DNA of 13,076 nucleotides, from positions 1 to 13,076 of the forward strand of contig BQJS01000137.1 in assembly GCA_021604825.1 (NCBI GenBank), read 5' to 3'. The first letter of the stretch is position 1. Every line of letters begins with the position of its first letter. The stretch comes from Phycisphaerae bacterium (lineage in GTDB: Bacteria; Planctomycetota; Phycisphaerae; UBA1845). The notes below the pieces were generated by a model. It did not search any database and was not told the DNA's origin. It worked only from the letters and a program-made list of their open reading frames with translations. This document shows, in pieces, positions 6,044 through 13,076 of the stretch. A program made the translations under genes and the position numbers.

Positions 6044-6058
6044 ACGGCGGGGGGCCGT
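6044..6058. repeat. Small inverted repeat touching the rRNA promoter -35 box
   Basis: ACGGC (6044-6048) and GCCGT (6054-6058) flank a run of five G. The right arm abuts the TTGACG -35 box at 6058. It could be a regulator site or chance. Confidence 0.3.
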
Positions 6059-6085
6059 TGACGATTAAAAAAAGCGTGGTATTCT
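6058..6085 (+). promoter_or_regulatory. Promoter of the 23S rRNA transcription unit
   Basis: TTGACG (6058-6063) and TATTCT (6080-6085) are 16 nt apart, with an A-rich spacer. This is the best sigma70-type match upstream of the 23S gene, and it sits directly before an rrn-type antitermination leader, which supports the call. The leader from here to the mature 23S is about 490 nt. Confidence 0.65.
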
Positions 6086-6118
6086 TTCCCGGCTCCGGTC
6101 GAGATCGGCCGGACAACT

Positions 6119-6153
6119 GCCAGCCCTTCGGGTTGGCGTTTTGCTCTCTGACA
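6119..6153 (+). promoter_or_regulatory. boxB/boxA-like rRNA antitermination leader
   Basis: A hairpin with a C(UUCG)G cap (stem 6119-6125/6131-6137) is followed 4 nt later by TGCTCTCTGACA (6142-6153). This matches 10 of 12 positions of the E. coli rrn boxA TGCTCTTTAACA. The order boxB then boxA is that of bacterial rrn leaders, where NusB-NusE binding to boxA keeps polymerase processive. The hairpin is followed by GTTTTG, so in isolation it could also look like a weak terminator. Confidence 0.6.
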
Positions 6154-6558
6154 TTTGAATAAGCGGATGTGGTTTTTCCAAGAAGAGTCGGACGTTTGTT
6201 CTGACGGAATGGAAGTCGAATCCGAGTGACGTTGATTACCAGGTCAACGGTGATCGGCCGGCGGATATCCCTGATGATGTTCGATTCAATTTTGCGAAAA
6301 ACGGTGTATCCAATTTTAAGACGAGTTTCTGAGTTCAGTTGTTGGCAGGTTCGATTCGACAGGAATGGGGTTTCCCAGGCCTGAAGAGTGGGGCAGGTTG
6401 ATGGCTGGGCTGGAAAGTTGTCTCGAGGCAAATTCAAATTATTGTTACTGATGATTTGGCCTTTTCGCTGATTTTGGTTGGTTCTCGAATCAGCGACGTT
6501 GATGCAAGATGTTGATGAGTTCTGAGGTTGCCCAGTGGTTTGGGTTAATCGAGGGATC
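6154..6558 (+). other. Long 23S leader with no 16S rRNA
   Basis: About 400 nt between boxA and the processing stem of the 23S. It contains no 16S signature, no tRNA and no plausible protein gene (the open frame at 6042-6437 on the - strand crosses the promoter and boxA). It is read as the transcribed leader of a free-standing 23S gene. Confidence 0.55.
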
Positions 6559-6584
6559 TGTCAGCTTCTCATTAATGTGGTCAA
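6559..6584 (+). other. 5' strand of the 23S rRNA processing stem
   Basis: Positions 6559-6584 pair with 9578-9603 over 26 positions with one T-C mismatch and one G-U pair, bringing both ends of the 23S together. Such stems are the usual RNase III substrate that frees the pre-23S. The inner part (from 6579) is helix 1 of the mature rRNA. Confidence 0.85.
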
Positions 6585-7412
6585 GTTACAAAGAGTGCAT
6601 GGTGGATGCCTTGGCGTCGAGAGGCGATGAAGGACGTGGTAGGCTGCGATATGCTCCGGGGAGTGGTCAAACGCGCATTGATCCGGAGATCTCCGAATGG
6701 GGAAACCCAATGTCACTGGGCAACCAGATGGCATTATCTATGGATGAATTCATAGTCCATAGAGGCGAACCCAGCGAACTGAAACATCTCAGTAGCTGGA
6801 GGAAAGGAAATCAACCGAGACTCCGTAAGTAGCGGCGAGCGAAAGCGGATCTAGCCCAAACCGGGACTTGTTCCCGGGGTTGCGGGCCCTCGAGGAGTTA
6901 CAAAAGCATCGTTAGAAGAACGATCTGGAAAGGTCGGCCATAGCGGGTGACAGCCCCGTATTCGAAAGCGATTGCTCTCCATTGAGAGGTGTCCCAGAGT
7001 AGCGTAGAGCTCGTGGAACTCTGCGTGAATCCGGGGGGACCACCCTCCAAGGCTAAGTACTACTCGACGACCGATAGTGTACAAGTAGGGTGACTGAATG
7101 GTGAAAAGAACCCCTTTAAGGGGAGTTAAAAGAACCTGAAACCATGTACTTACAAGCTGTGGGAGCTCGATTGCTTCGCTTCGGCGTAGCGCGAGTGACC
7201 GCGTGCCTTTTGCATAATGAACCGGCGAGTTATCGTTTGTGGCAAGGTTAATGTGTTTCGCACAGGAGCCGTAGGGAAACCGAGTCTGAATAGGGCGCTC
7301 TAGTCGCAAGTGATAGACGCGAAACCAGGTGATCTACCCATGGCCAGGTTGAAGCGACTGTAAAAGGTTGCGGAGGACCGAACGGGTTAACGTTGAAAAG
7401 TTATCCGATGAG

Positions 7413-7443
<31 letters not shown>

Positions 7444-7814
7444 TGGAGATATCTCGTTCTCCCCGAAATAGCTTTAGGGCTAGCCTCAAGGAACTACTCT
7501 GCGGGGGTAGAGCTACTGAATGAAGATAGGGGGCCACCAGCCTACCTACTTCAATCAAACTCCGAATACCGTAGAGACTATCTTGGGAGTCAGACTGTGG
7601 GGGATAACCTCCATGGTCAAAAGGGAAACAACCCGGACCGTCGGCTAAGGTCCCTAATCCATGCTAAGTGCGTAAGGAAGTCTTTTTCCAGTGACAGCGG
7701 GGATGTTGGCTTAGAAGCAGCCACCATTTAAAAAGTGCGTAATAGCTTACCCGTCGAGGAATTAGGCGCCGATGATGAACGGGACTAAGCATGGTACCGA
7801 AGCCACGGGTGTTG

Positions 7815-7936
7815 CGAGTCGCGAGTTGTGGGCTACCTAATGACCGTATCGACTAATGACCGTATCGAAAGAAGTCAAAGTTTGATATCGATGGCAGTAT
7901 GATTTTTAGTTTAGGTAGTTTGTAACTCGCGACTCT
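7815..7936 (+). other. Intervening sequence in helix 45 of the 23S rRNA
   Basis: Where the E. coli 23S has a short helix 45, this gene has an extra stem-loop of about 120 nt. GAGTCGCGAGTT (7816-7827) pairs perfectly with AACTCGCGACTC (7924-7935), and inside it CTACCTAA (7833-7840) pairs with TTAGGTAG (7911-7918). Intervening sequences at helix 45 are known from other bacteria, where RNase III removes them and leaves a fragmented 23S that still works. Removal here is inferred. The loop is too short and stop-rich to encode the S23 protein found in some larger intervening sequences. Confidence 0.8.
7837..7868 (+). repeat. 16-nt perfect tandem duplication in the intervening sequence
   Basis: CTAATGACCGTATCGA occurs twice back to back (7837-7852 and 7853-7868). 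It lies in the apical part of the 23S insertion, partly overlapping the inner stem, and looks like a recent replication-slippage duplication in tolerant sequence. Confidence 0.9.
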
Positions 7937-8373
7937 CAACGCGGTAGGGGAGCGTTGATAGGCAGATACAGGCCGTACTGAAAAGAGCGGTAACGGGCCT
8001 ATCAAGTGATCATGCCGGTATGAGTAACGATAAAGAAGGTGAAAATCCTTCTCGCCGTAAACCTAAGGTTTCCTGGGGAAGGTAAATCCGCCCAGGGTTA
8101 GGCGGTCCCTAAGGCGAGGCCGAAAGGCGTAGTCGATGGACAGCAGGTTAATATTCCTGCCCTCCGTCAGGAGGTTGAAATGATTGTGCGTCTCACTAGC
8201 GTACAGCCCACTATACTCGAGGGTGCGTAAGCGAGGCCGATCTGTTGCCGAAGTGTGCAACGGTGAGACCGAGAAAAGCAATCATGGACAAATGGCGGAA
8301 CCGTACTAAAACTGACACAGGTAGGTGAGGCGCGTAGCCTCAGGCGCTCGAGAGAACCGTCCTTAAGGAACTA

Positions 8374-8407
<34 letters not shown>

Positions 8408-8602
8408 TCCGTCCTACTTCGGTAGGCGGACGCAGAGAATCGGCAGCGGCGACTGTTTATCAAAAACACAGGTCTCTGCTAAGTCGTACAGACGACGTAT
8501 AGAGACTGACGCCTGCTCGGTGCGGGAATGTTAAGGAAGTAGGTTAGCCTTCGGGTGAAGCTTACGACCGAAGCACCCGTAAACGGCGGCCCTAACTATG
8601 AG

Positions 8603-8643
<41 letters not shown>

Positions 8644-8918
8644 GCGCATGAATGGCGTAACGACTGCTGCACTGTCTCAAGGACGGACTCGGTGAAATTG
8701 GACTTGTGGTGAAGATACCACATACCCGCGGCAAGACGGAAAGACCCCGTGAACCTTTACTGTAGCCTGATATTGGCCATTTGCTGTACATGCGTAGGAT
8801 AGGTGGGAGGCGATGATTCGGCAGTTCCGGCTGTCGAGAAGCCATCCTTGAAATACCACCCTTGTGCTGTGAGTTGCCTCACCTCGTTCCGTGAATCCGG
8901 GCGAGGGACAGTGTTAGG

Positions 8919-8965
<47 letters not shown>

Positions 8966-9216
8966 TGCAAAGGTTGGCTCAGCACGGTTGGCAATCGTGC
9001 GTCGAGTGCAAAGGCACAAGCCAGCTTAACTGCGAGACATACTCGTCGAGCAGATACGAAAGTAGGCCTTAGTGATCCGGTAATCCCGTGTGGAAGGGTT
9101 ATCGCTCATCGGACAAAAGGTACTCCGGGGATAACAGGCTAATGACTCCCGAGCGTTCATAGCGGCGGAGTCGTTTGGCACCTCGATGTCGGCCCATCAC
9201 ATCCTGGGGCTGAAGG

Positions 9217-9275
<59 letters not shown>

Positions 9276-9577
9276 GCGTGAGCCAGGTCGGTCCCTATCT
9301 GCCGTGGGCGTATGAAACTTGAAAGGATATTTCCTTAGTACGAGAGGATTAGGAAGTACGTGCCTCTGGTGTACCAGTTGTCCCGCTCGGGGCACCGCTG
9401 GGTAGCTATGCACGGAAAGGATAACCGCTGAATGCATCTAAGCGGGAAGCCCTCCTTAAGATTAGGTTTCGATCTTGTCTTCGGACAAGTGTAGGCCCCT
9501 GGAAGACTACCAGGTCGATAGGCAGGAGGTGTAAGCACAGAGATGTGTTTAGCTGACCTGTACTAATGGCCAAACGC

Positions 9578-9603
9578 TTGACCACATTAATGAGACGCTG
9601 GCA
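9578..9603 (+). other. 3' strand of the 23S rRNA processing stem
   Basis: Complementary to 6559-6584, as described for the 5' strand. The perfect core is 9578-9594. Confidence 0.85.
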
Positions 9604-9773
9604 CAAATCATCAGAGATGATGACGCATTGAGTCCAGACGCTGAACATTGTTCGGTTGTCGAAATCAATGTTGCTTGCTTCGAGGACATTTTTCTAAGGT
9701 TCATTCCAAAGTTAGATGTCTCTTATAGGATACACAAACACATCCGCTTATTCATTTGCCACAGGGCATATTC
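9604..9773 (+). other. 23S trailer without a 5S rRNA
   Basis: This is where a 5S rRNA would normally lie, but no 5S signature (CCCGTTCCCATCCCGAAC-like) is present on either strand. Only small hairpins are seen: ATCATC-AGA-GATGAT (9607-9621), and an AACATTG/CAATGTT pair (about 9644-9672). Confidence 0.6.
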
Positions 9774-9816
9774 ATAGCGGCTTGCTGTCCCGACGGGATT
9801 GCAAGCCGCTATTTTT
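9774..9816 (+). terminator. Rho-independent terminator of the 23S unit
   Basis: ATAGCGGCTTGC (9774-9785) pairs perfectly with GCAAGCCGCTAT (9801-9812). A small inner TCCC/GGGA stem extends it, and it runs directly into a T-run (9812-9816). This is a strong intrinsic terminator closing the free-standing 23S transcript. Confidence 0.85.
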
Positions 9817-9944
9817 ATGCGCCGATACTGGATTGAAACACCGTTCAGGTTGGGGCTAGAGCGTGGAAGCGTTACGATGACGCGTTGAAAAGTTTCTCTT
9901 TGAGCGAATGTGGGCAATGCGTGGCATTCATGAGTTTGAGCGAT

Positions 9945-9950
9945 GAAGGA
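9945..9950 (+). promoter_or_regulatory. Ribosome binding site deciding the TPR lipoprotein start
   Basis: GAAGGA lies 9 nt before ATG 9960. The longer frame from TTG 9885 has no such site and would bury the signal peptide 25 residues inside the protein. Confidence 0.65.
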
Positions 9951-9959
9951 TTTGGTTCA

Positions 9960-11996
9960 ATGATTCGGACTTGGATACGTGGCTTGGGATTGAGGCTATC
10001 TTTGGGTCGCTCGCCGTTCGGTGGAACAGGTGCGATGGTTTGTCTGACCGGGGCGATGATCGCGCTGGGGGCGATCGGAGGTTGCAAGAAAGATGGCACT
10101 GCGGATTCGTCAACCACGGAAAGCGAGAGTGCCGATGACGTCTCGTTCGGAGGTTTGATTTCTGATCAACCGGCATCAACCAACCCGCAGGCAAAAAATT
10201 CAAAATCAGACGGTTCGGAATCAGGTCGTGCGAAATCAAGCGACTCGAATTCGGGCGGTGGCAATGCTTCCGCGAATTGGGAACCTTCATCCGACATGGT
10301 GGTTCTGATTCCTGATATTCCACTCAGTGAATTTGAGCCGGTCATTCAAGAGCAACTTACCAAGGCGATTGACGCCGTTGAAGCTGACCGCAAGTCGGCA
10401 GATGCGGTTGGGTTTTTGGCAATGCTGCTGGATTCATACAACCTGCGTGACGAATCTTGCGAGCTCTATCAGAGTGCTTCTGTGTTGGACCGGAGTAGCT
10501 TTCGCTGGGCGTATCTCGCGGGTCGTTCGTTGTTCTTTGAGGATGAGGGAGAGCGGGCCGTTGAGTATCTGACGCATGCGTGCGCGCTCAAGCCAGATGA
10601 TATTCCGTGTCACGTTGCGCTGATCAATGCATTGATCAAGGTCGAGCGGTTGCAGGATGCCGGTGCCCGAGCGGTGGAACTCTTGGAAAAGAATCCAGAC
10701 CATCCGCTGGTCAGTTATCTCCTGGGCTCAATCAACCTGAAATTGAAAGCCCCTATTTTTGCGATGGAGTACCTTAAGCCGGTGTTCGTCCAGTTTCCGA
10801 ATTTGGGTGGGGTGCGCCGAGACATGGCGGCTACTTTGGACATGCTGGGCCAAGAGGAAAACGCAGACAAGGTGCGGTCCGTTAATGTTAACAACAATCG
10901 AATTCCTACGATCGAAGATCCCCACCACGAAGCCGTTCTGAAATTGGCAATCGGTACCAATATTGAAAACGAGCGCGGAGCGTTTGCGCTGATGCGGGGC
11001 GATGCGAAAGGTGCCCAATCGCACTTTGCAAAAGCCCTTGAATATTCCCCGGACAACGTATCCGCCATAGTGGGGTTGGCCGAGGCGCACCTGCGGCTTG
11101 GAGATTTCGGCAAGTGCGAGTCGATCTTGCAGCCCCTGGTTGGCGAGCGGGATGATTCGTTGGCTGGCACGGTGCTGTTGGCGAAACTTCGAATTGTCCA
11201 ACGTCGATTCGATGACGTCGAGAAGCTCATCGAACGGGCGACTGCGTTGGGGGCGAAGCCTGAGCACATTCTCAAACTTCGGTTTGGCGTGGCCGCAGGG
11301 CGTAGAGATTTGCCGGCGACCATTGCAATTCTTGAAGAGCAGGTGAAGAACAATCCCGGTGTAGCCGATCGGCATTTTGATTTGGCAAACGCTTTGTTGT
11401 TTTCTGATCGCGTTGAAGACGCCGAGAACGAATTCGCCAAAACGTTGGAACTTGATCCGCGCCATGCCGGGGCGATGGAAGGATTGGCGGGGGTGTACAC
11501 ATCGCAGGGTGAGACCGACGCTGCAAAGACTTGGTCGTTGAGGGCGTTTGAGGGGGGCGGTACCGCACCACAGACGCTATTGTGGGCCGGGCGCGAAATG
11601 CTCGATCGTGGCGAATACCAGCAAGCCGCCGCGATACTCAGTCAGGCTTATGCGGCGTATCCAAATGTTTTTGAATTAGGTGACACGTTGTCACGCGTCT
11701 ATTCGATGTGTCCGGAACCCAGCGTGCGCGATTGGGAAAAGGCGATGCGCATTGCCGTGAAACTATATGGTGATGATGAAGATACAATGCCATTCGCCGG
11801 ATTGCATACACTAGCCGCCGCCCACGCAGAAGCGGATAACTATGAGGAAGCGGCGCGGATCATGGAAGTGGGTGTGAAACGGGCATCCAACGCCGAGCAA
11901 CACAACGACGTCCTGAAATTCAGCAAGTCAAAGCGGCAGTACACGGGACGCAGGCATCTCTACGACGAAATCATTGTGCCGTCAGAGTACGAGTAG
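9960..11996 (+). CDS. TPR-repeat lipoprotein
   Basis: A predicted membrane-anchored lipoprotein of 678 aa with tetratricopeptide repeats, likely a protein-protein interaction scaffold at the cell envelope. The partner is unknown. From ATG 9960 the N-terminus has a long Arg-containing n-region, a hydrophobic stretch and a lipobox-like AIGGC with Cys42 as the acylation site. A Ser/Asp/Gly/Asn-rich linker follows (about 43-107). Helical TPR-like pairs fill most of the rest; the clearest lie around residues 180-214 (ending ACALKPDD), 341-367 (AKALEYSPDN) and 472-502 (AKTLELDPRH). It resembles the large TPR lipoproteins common in planctomycetes. No enzyme motif is seen. It stands alone, 143 nt after the 23S terminator, and converges with the dehydrogenase gene. 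No clear promoter was found; TTGAAA at 9833 has no good -10 partner. Confidence 0.85.
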   Translation: MIRTWIRGLGLRLSLGRSPFGGTGAMVCLTGAMIALGAIGGCKKDGTADSSTTESESADDVSFGGLISDQPASTNPQAKNSKSDGSESGRAKSSDSNSGGGNASANWEPSSDMVVLIPDIPLSEFEPVIQEQLTKAIDAVEADRKSADAVGFLAMLLDSYNLRDESCELYQSASVLDRSSFRWAYLAGRSLFFEDEGERAVEYLTHACALKPDDIPCHVALINALIKVERLQDAGARAVELLEKNPDHPLVSYLLGSINLKLKAPIFAMEYLKPVFVQFPNLGGVRRDMAATLDMLGQEENADKVRSVNVNNNRIPTIEDPHHEAVLKLAIGTNIENERGAFALMRGDAKGAQSHFAKALEYSPDNVSAIVGLAEAHLRLGDFGKCESILQPLVGERDDSLAGTVLLAKLRIVQRRFDDVEKLIERATALGAKPEHILKLRFGVAAGRRDLPATIAILEEQVKNNPGVADRHFDLANALLFSDRVEDAENEFAKTLELDPRHAGAMEGLAGVYTSQGETDAAKTWSLRAFEGGGTAPQTLLWAGREMLDRGEYQQAAAILSQAYAAYPNVFELGDTLSRVYSMCPEPSVRDWEKAMRIAVKLYGDDEDTMPFAGLHTLAAAHAEADNYEEAARIMEVGVKRASNAEQHNDVLKFSKSKRQYTGRRHLYDEIIVPSEYE

Positions 11997-12034
11997 ACCA
12001 CTAGCGTATCGCCTTCTGCTGTGCGATTTTGCGT

Positions 12035-12994
12035 CTAAGGATTCACGCAGTTGAGGACCCCGCCCGTCGCTTTGAACTCTTTGACAATTCGTACGACTTC
12101 GTTGGCGACGGCTTGCTGGGCCTGGTCGGTGGATGCGCCGATGTGATGCGTGCCGTAGACGCGCGGCGATTGCCCGGCTGCGTCGGCGAAGGTTTTGTCT
12201 GATGGGCCTGGCTCGTTTTCGTACACGTCGAGTCCGGCGCCTGCGATCTCGCCATTTTCGATAGCCGTCACCAAATCTTCGCTGGATACGACTTCACCGC
12301 GACTGCAATTGATGAGGTGTGCCGTGGGCTTCATCATTTTGAAGCGAGCTGCATTCATCATGCCGCGCGTTTCGTCGAGCAGGGGCACGTGGAGTGAAAC
12401 GTAGTCGCCTTGTGCCAGCACCTCGTCGAACTCGACGCGCTTCGCACCGAGATCCGATTCCGCTTTCGTATTTGCGACCACATCGGAGTAAACAATGTTC
12501 ATGCCAAACGCGTGCGCCCGCTCAGCCAACAGGTGCCCGATTTTTCCGAGGCCGACGACGCCCAACGTTCTTCCGAACAATCCGCGGGCTTTGCTGTAAC
12601 CTTTTTTGTCCCACACACCCTTGCGAATATCGACCACGTTATCAACGATGCGGCGGTCGAGGGCGAGGATCAAACCCATCGCCAATTCGGCAACGGCGAT
12701 CGCATTCATGCCCGGGCAGTTGGCGACACCCACATTGCAACTTCTCGCAGTCTTGGTGTCGATGTTGTTGTAACCCGAGCCCGCGCGGATGATGAGCTTT
12801 AGCGACGACGCGGCGGAAATCATTTCACCGGTCACAACGGTCGAGCGGACAATCAGCAATTCGACGCCATTGGACGACAGCGCCAATGCCAGCGATTCGT
12901 CTTGCAAATCGGCATCCTGCGTAATCACGCAGCCAGCCGCTTCCAGTAGCTTGATGCCTTCCGCTTCAAATTTGTCGGCGATGAGTGTTTTCAT
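12035..12994 (-). CDS. serA: D-3-phosphoglycerate dehydrogenase-like 2-hydroxyacid dehydrogenase
   Basis: A NAD-dependent D-2-hydroxyacid dehydrogenase of 319 aa, most likely oxidising 3-phosphoglycerate to 3-phosphohydroxypyruvate in the first step of serine synthesis, in the cytoplasm. Seen: substrate-domain motif RAGSGYNNID (70-79), NAD-binding GLGKIG (148-153) with Asp171 at the end of the next strand, and the catalytic set Arg232 (NCSRGE), Glu261 (DVYENEP) and His284 (THHIGAST). There is no C-terminal ACT regulatory domain, so it is the short form that is not expected to be feedback-inhibited through ACT. Short enzymes of this family also include glyoxylate, hydroxypyruvate and other 2-hydroxyacid dehydrogenases, so the substrate and symbol are tentative. 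ATG 12994 is chosen for its strong upstream ribosome site; a TTG 27 nt further out is unlikely. It ends 38 nt from the converging TPR gene, with no obvious terminator between them. Confidence 0.9.
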   Translation of the reverse strand: MKTLIADKFEAEGIKLLEAAGCVITQDADLQDESLALALSSNGVELLIVRSTVVTGEMISAASSLKLIIRAGSGYNNIDTKTARSCNVGVANCPGMNAIAVAELAMGLILALDRRIVDNVVDIRKGVWDKKGYSKARGLFGRTLGVVGLGKIGHLLAERAHAFGMNIVYSDVVANTKAESDLGAKRVEFDEVLAQGDYVSLHVPLLDETRGMMNAARFKMMKPTAHLINCSRGEVVSSEDLVTAIENGEIAGAGLDVYENEPGPSDKTFADAAGQSPRVYGTHHIGASTDQAQQAVANEVVRIVKEFKATGGVLNCVNP

Positions 12995-13000
12995 GGCAGA

Positions 13001-13007
13001 TCCTCCT
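13001..13007 (-). promoter_or_regulatory. Strong ribosome binding site for the dehydrogenase gene
   Basis: On the - strand, AGGAGGA lies 6 nt before ATG 12994. It is among the strongest Shine-Dalgarno sequences in the window and fixes the start. Confidence 0.8.
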
Positions 13008-13076
13008 GCGTTTCGGGCCAAGACTCGCGCAAATGGGCGAGCCCAAAGGTTTCGACAAAACCACCTTCATTCTAAT

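Noticed and set aside
6042..6437. 131-residue - strand open frame in the 23S leader
   Set aside because: It crosses the rRNA promoter and boxA region and shows no domain.
7171..7206. Slightly enlarged helix 25 of the 23S as a second intervening sequence
   Set aside because: It is only a modestly longer hairpin than in E. coli, within normal variation.
9833..9861. TTGAAA as a promoter for the TPR lipoprotein
   Set aside because: No acceptable -10 box at the expected spacing (CTAGAG).

Overview
The window most likely comes from a planctomycete (Pirellulaceae-like). This is an inference from the style of the bacterial 23S rRNA, a 23S gene without a 16S or 5S neighbour, weak and mixed ribosome-binding sites, moderate GC content and a long lipoprotein with TPR repeats. 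No single marker proves it.

Left part (about 70-2475): after a GC-rich hairpin comes a tight, overlapping three-gene operon on the + strand. It encodes an E2-like ubiquitin-conjugating protein fused to a striking array of CxxC pairs, a JAMM/MPN+ metalloprotease (JAB, deubiquitinase-like) and a short ThiF/E1-like activating enzyme. Together these look like a bacterial ubiquitin-like conjugation and deconjugation pathway: the E1 adenylates a modifier, the E2 carries it, the Cys-rich array could act as an E3-like or target-binding module, and the JAB would process or remove the modifier. No modifier (Ubl) gene lies inside the window. It may sit just upstream, where only an unassigned coding tail of a few codons is visible.

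Middle (2476-5317): a spacer carrying a tRNA/tmRNA T-arm-like relic is followed by an unrecognised 183-aa gene overlapping a 693-aa large serine recombinase. The 3' end of the recombinase gene runs antisense into a tRNA-Met(CAT) gene on the - strand, so its last 17 or so codons and its stop codon are supplied by the tRNA. This is the signature of an element integrated at a tRNA gene. The ubiquitin-like operon may be its cargo, or the element may be only the two-gene unit between the relic and the tRNA. The tRNA has a well-spaced promoter of its own.

Right-middle (5318-9816): about 0.7 kb without a convincing gene, then a sigma70-type promoter, a boxB/boxA-like antitermination leader and a complete 23S rRNA gene (about 6579-9583). 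A 26-position processing stem brackets the gene and a strong terminator follows it. Helix 45 of the 23S carries an intervening sequence of about 120 nt built on a long inverted repeat, with a 16-nt tandem duplication inside. Neither 16S nor 5S rRNA is seen next to it.

Right end (9960-12994): a TPR-repeat lipoprotein on the + strand converges with a D-3-phosphoglycerate dehydrogenase-like (2-hydroxyacid dehydrogenase) gene on the - strand. Both look like ordinary chromosomal genes.
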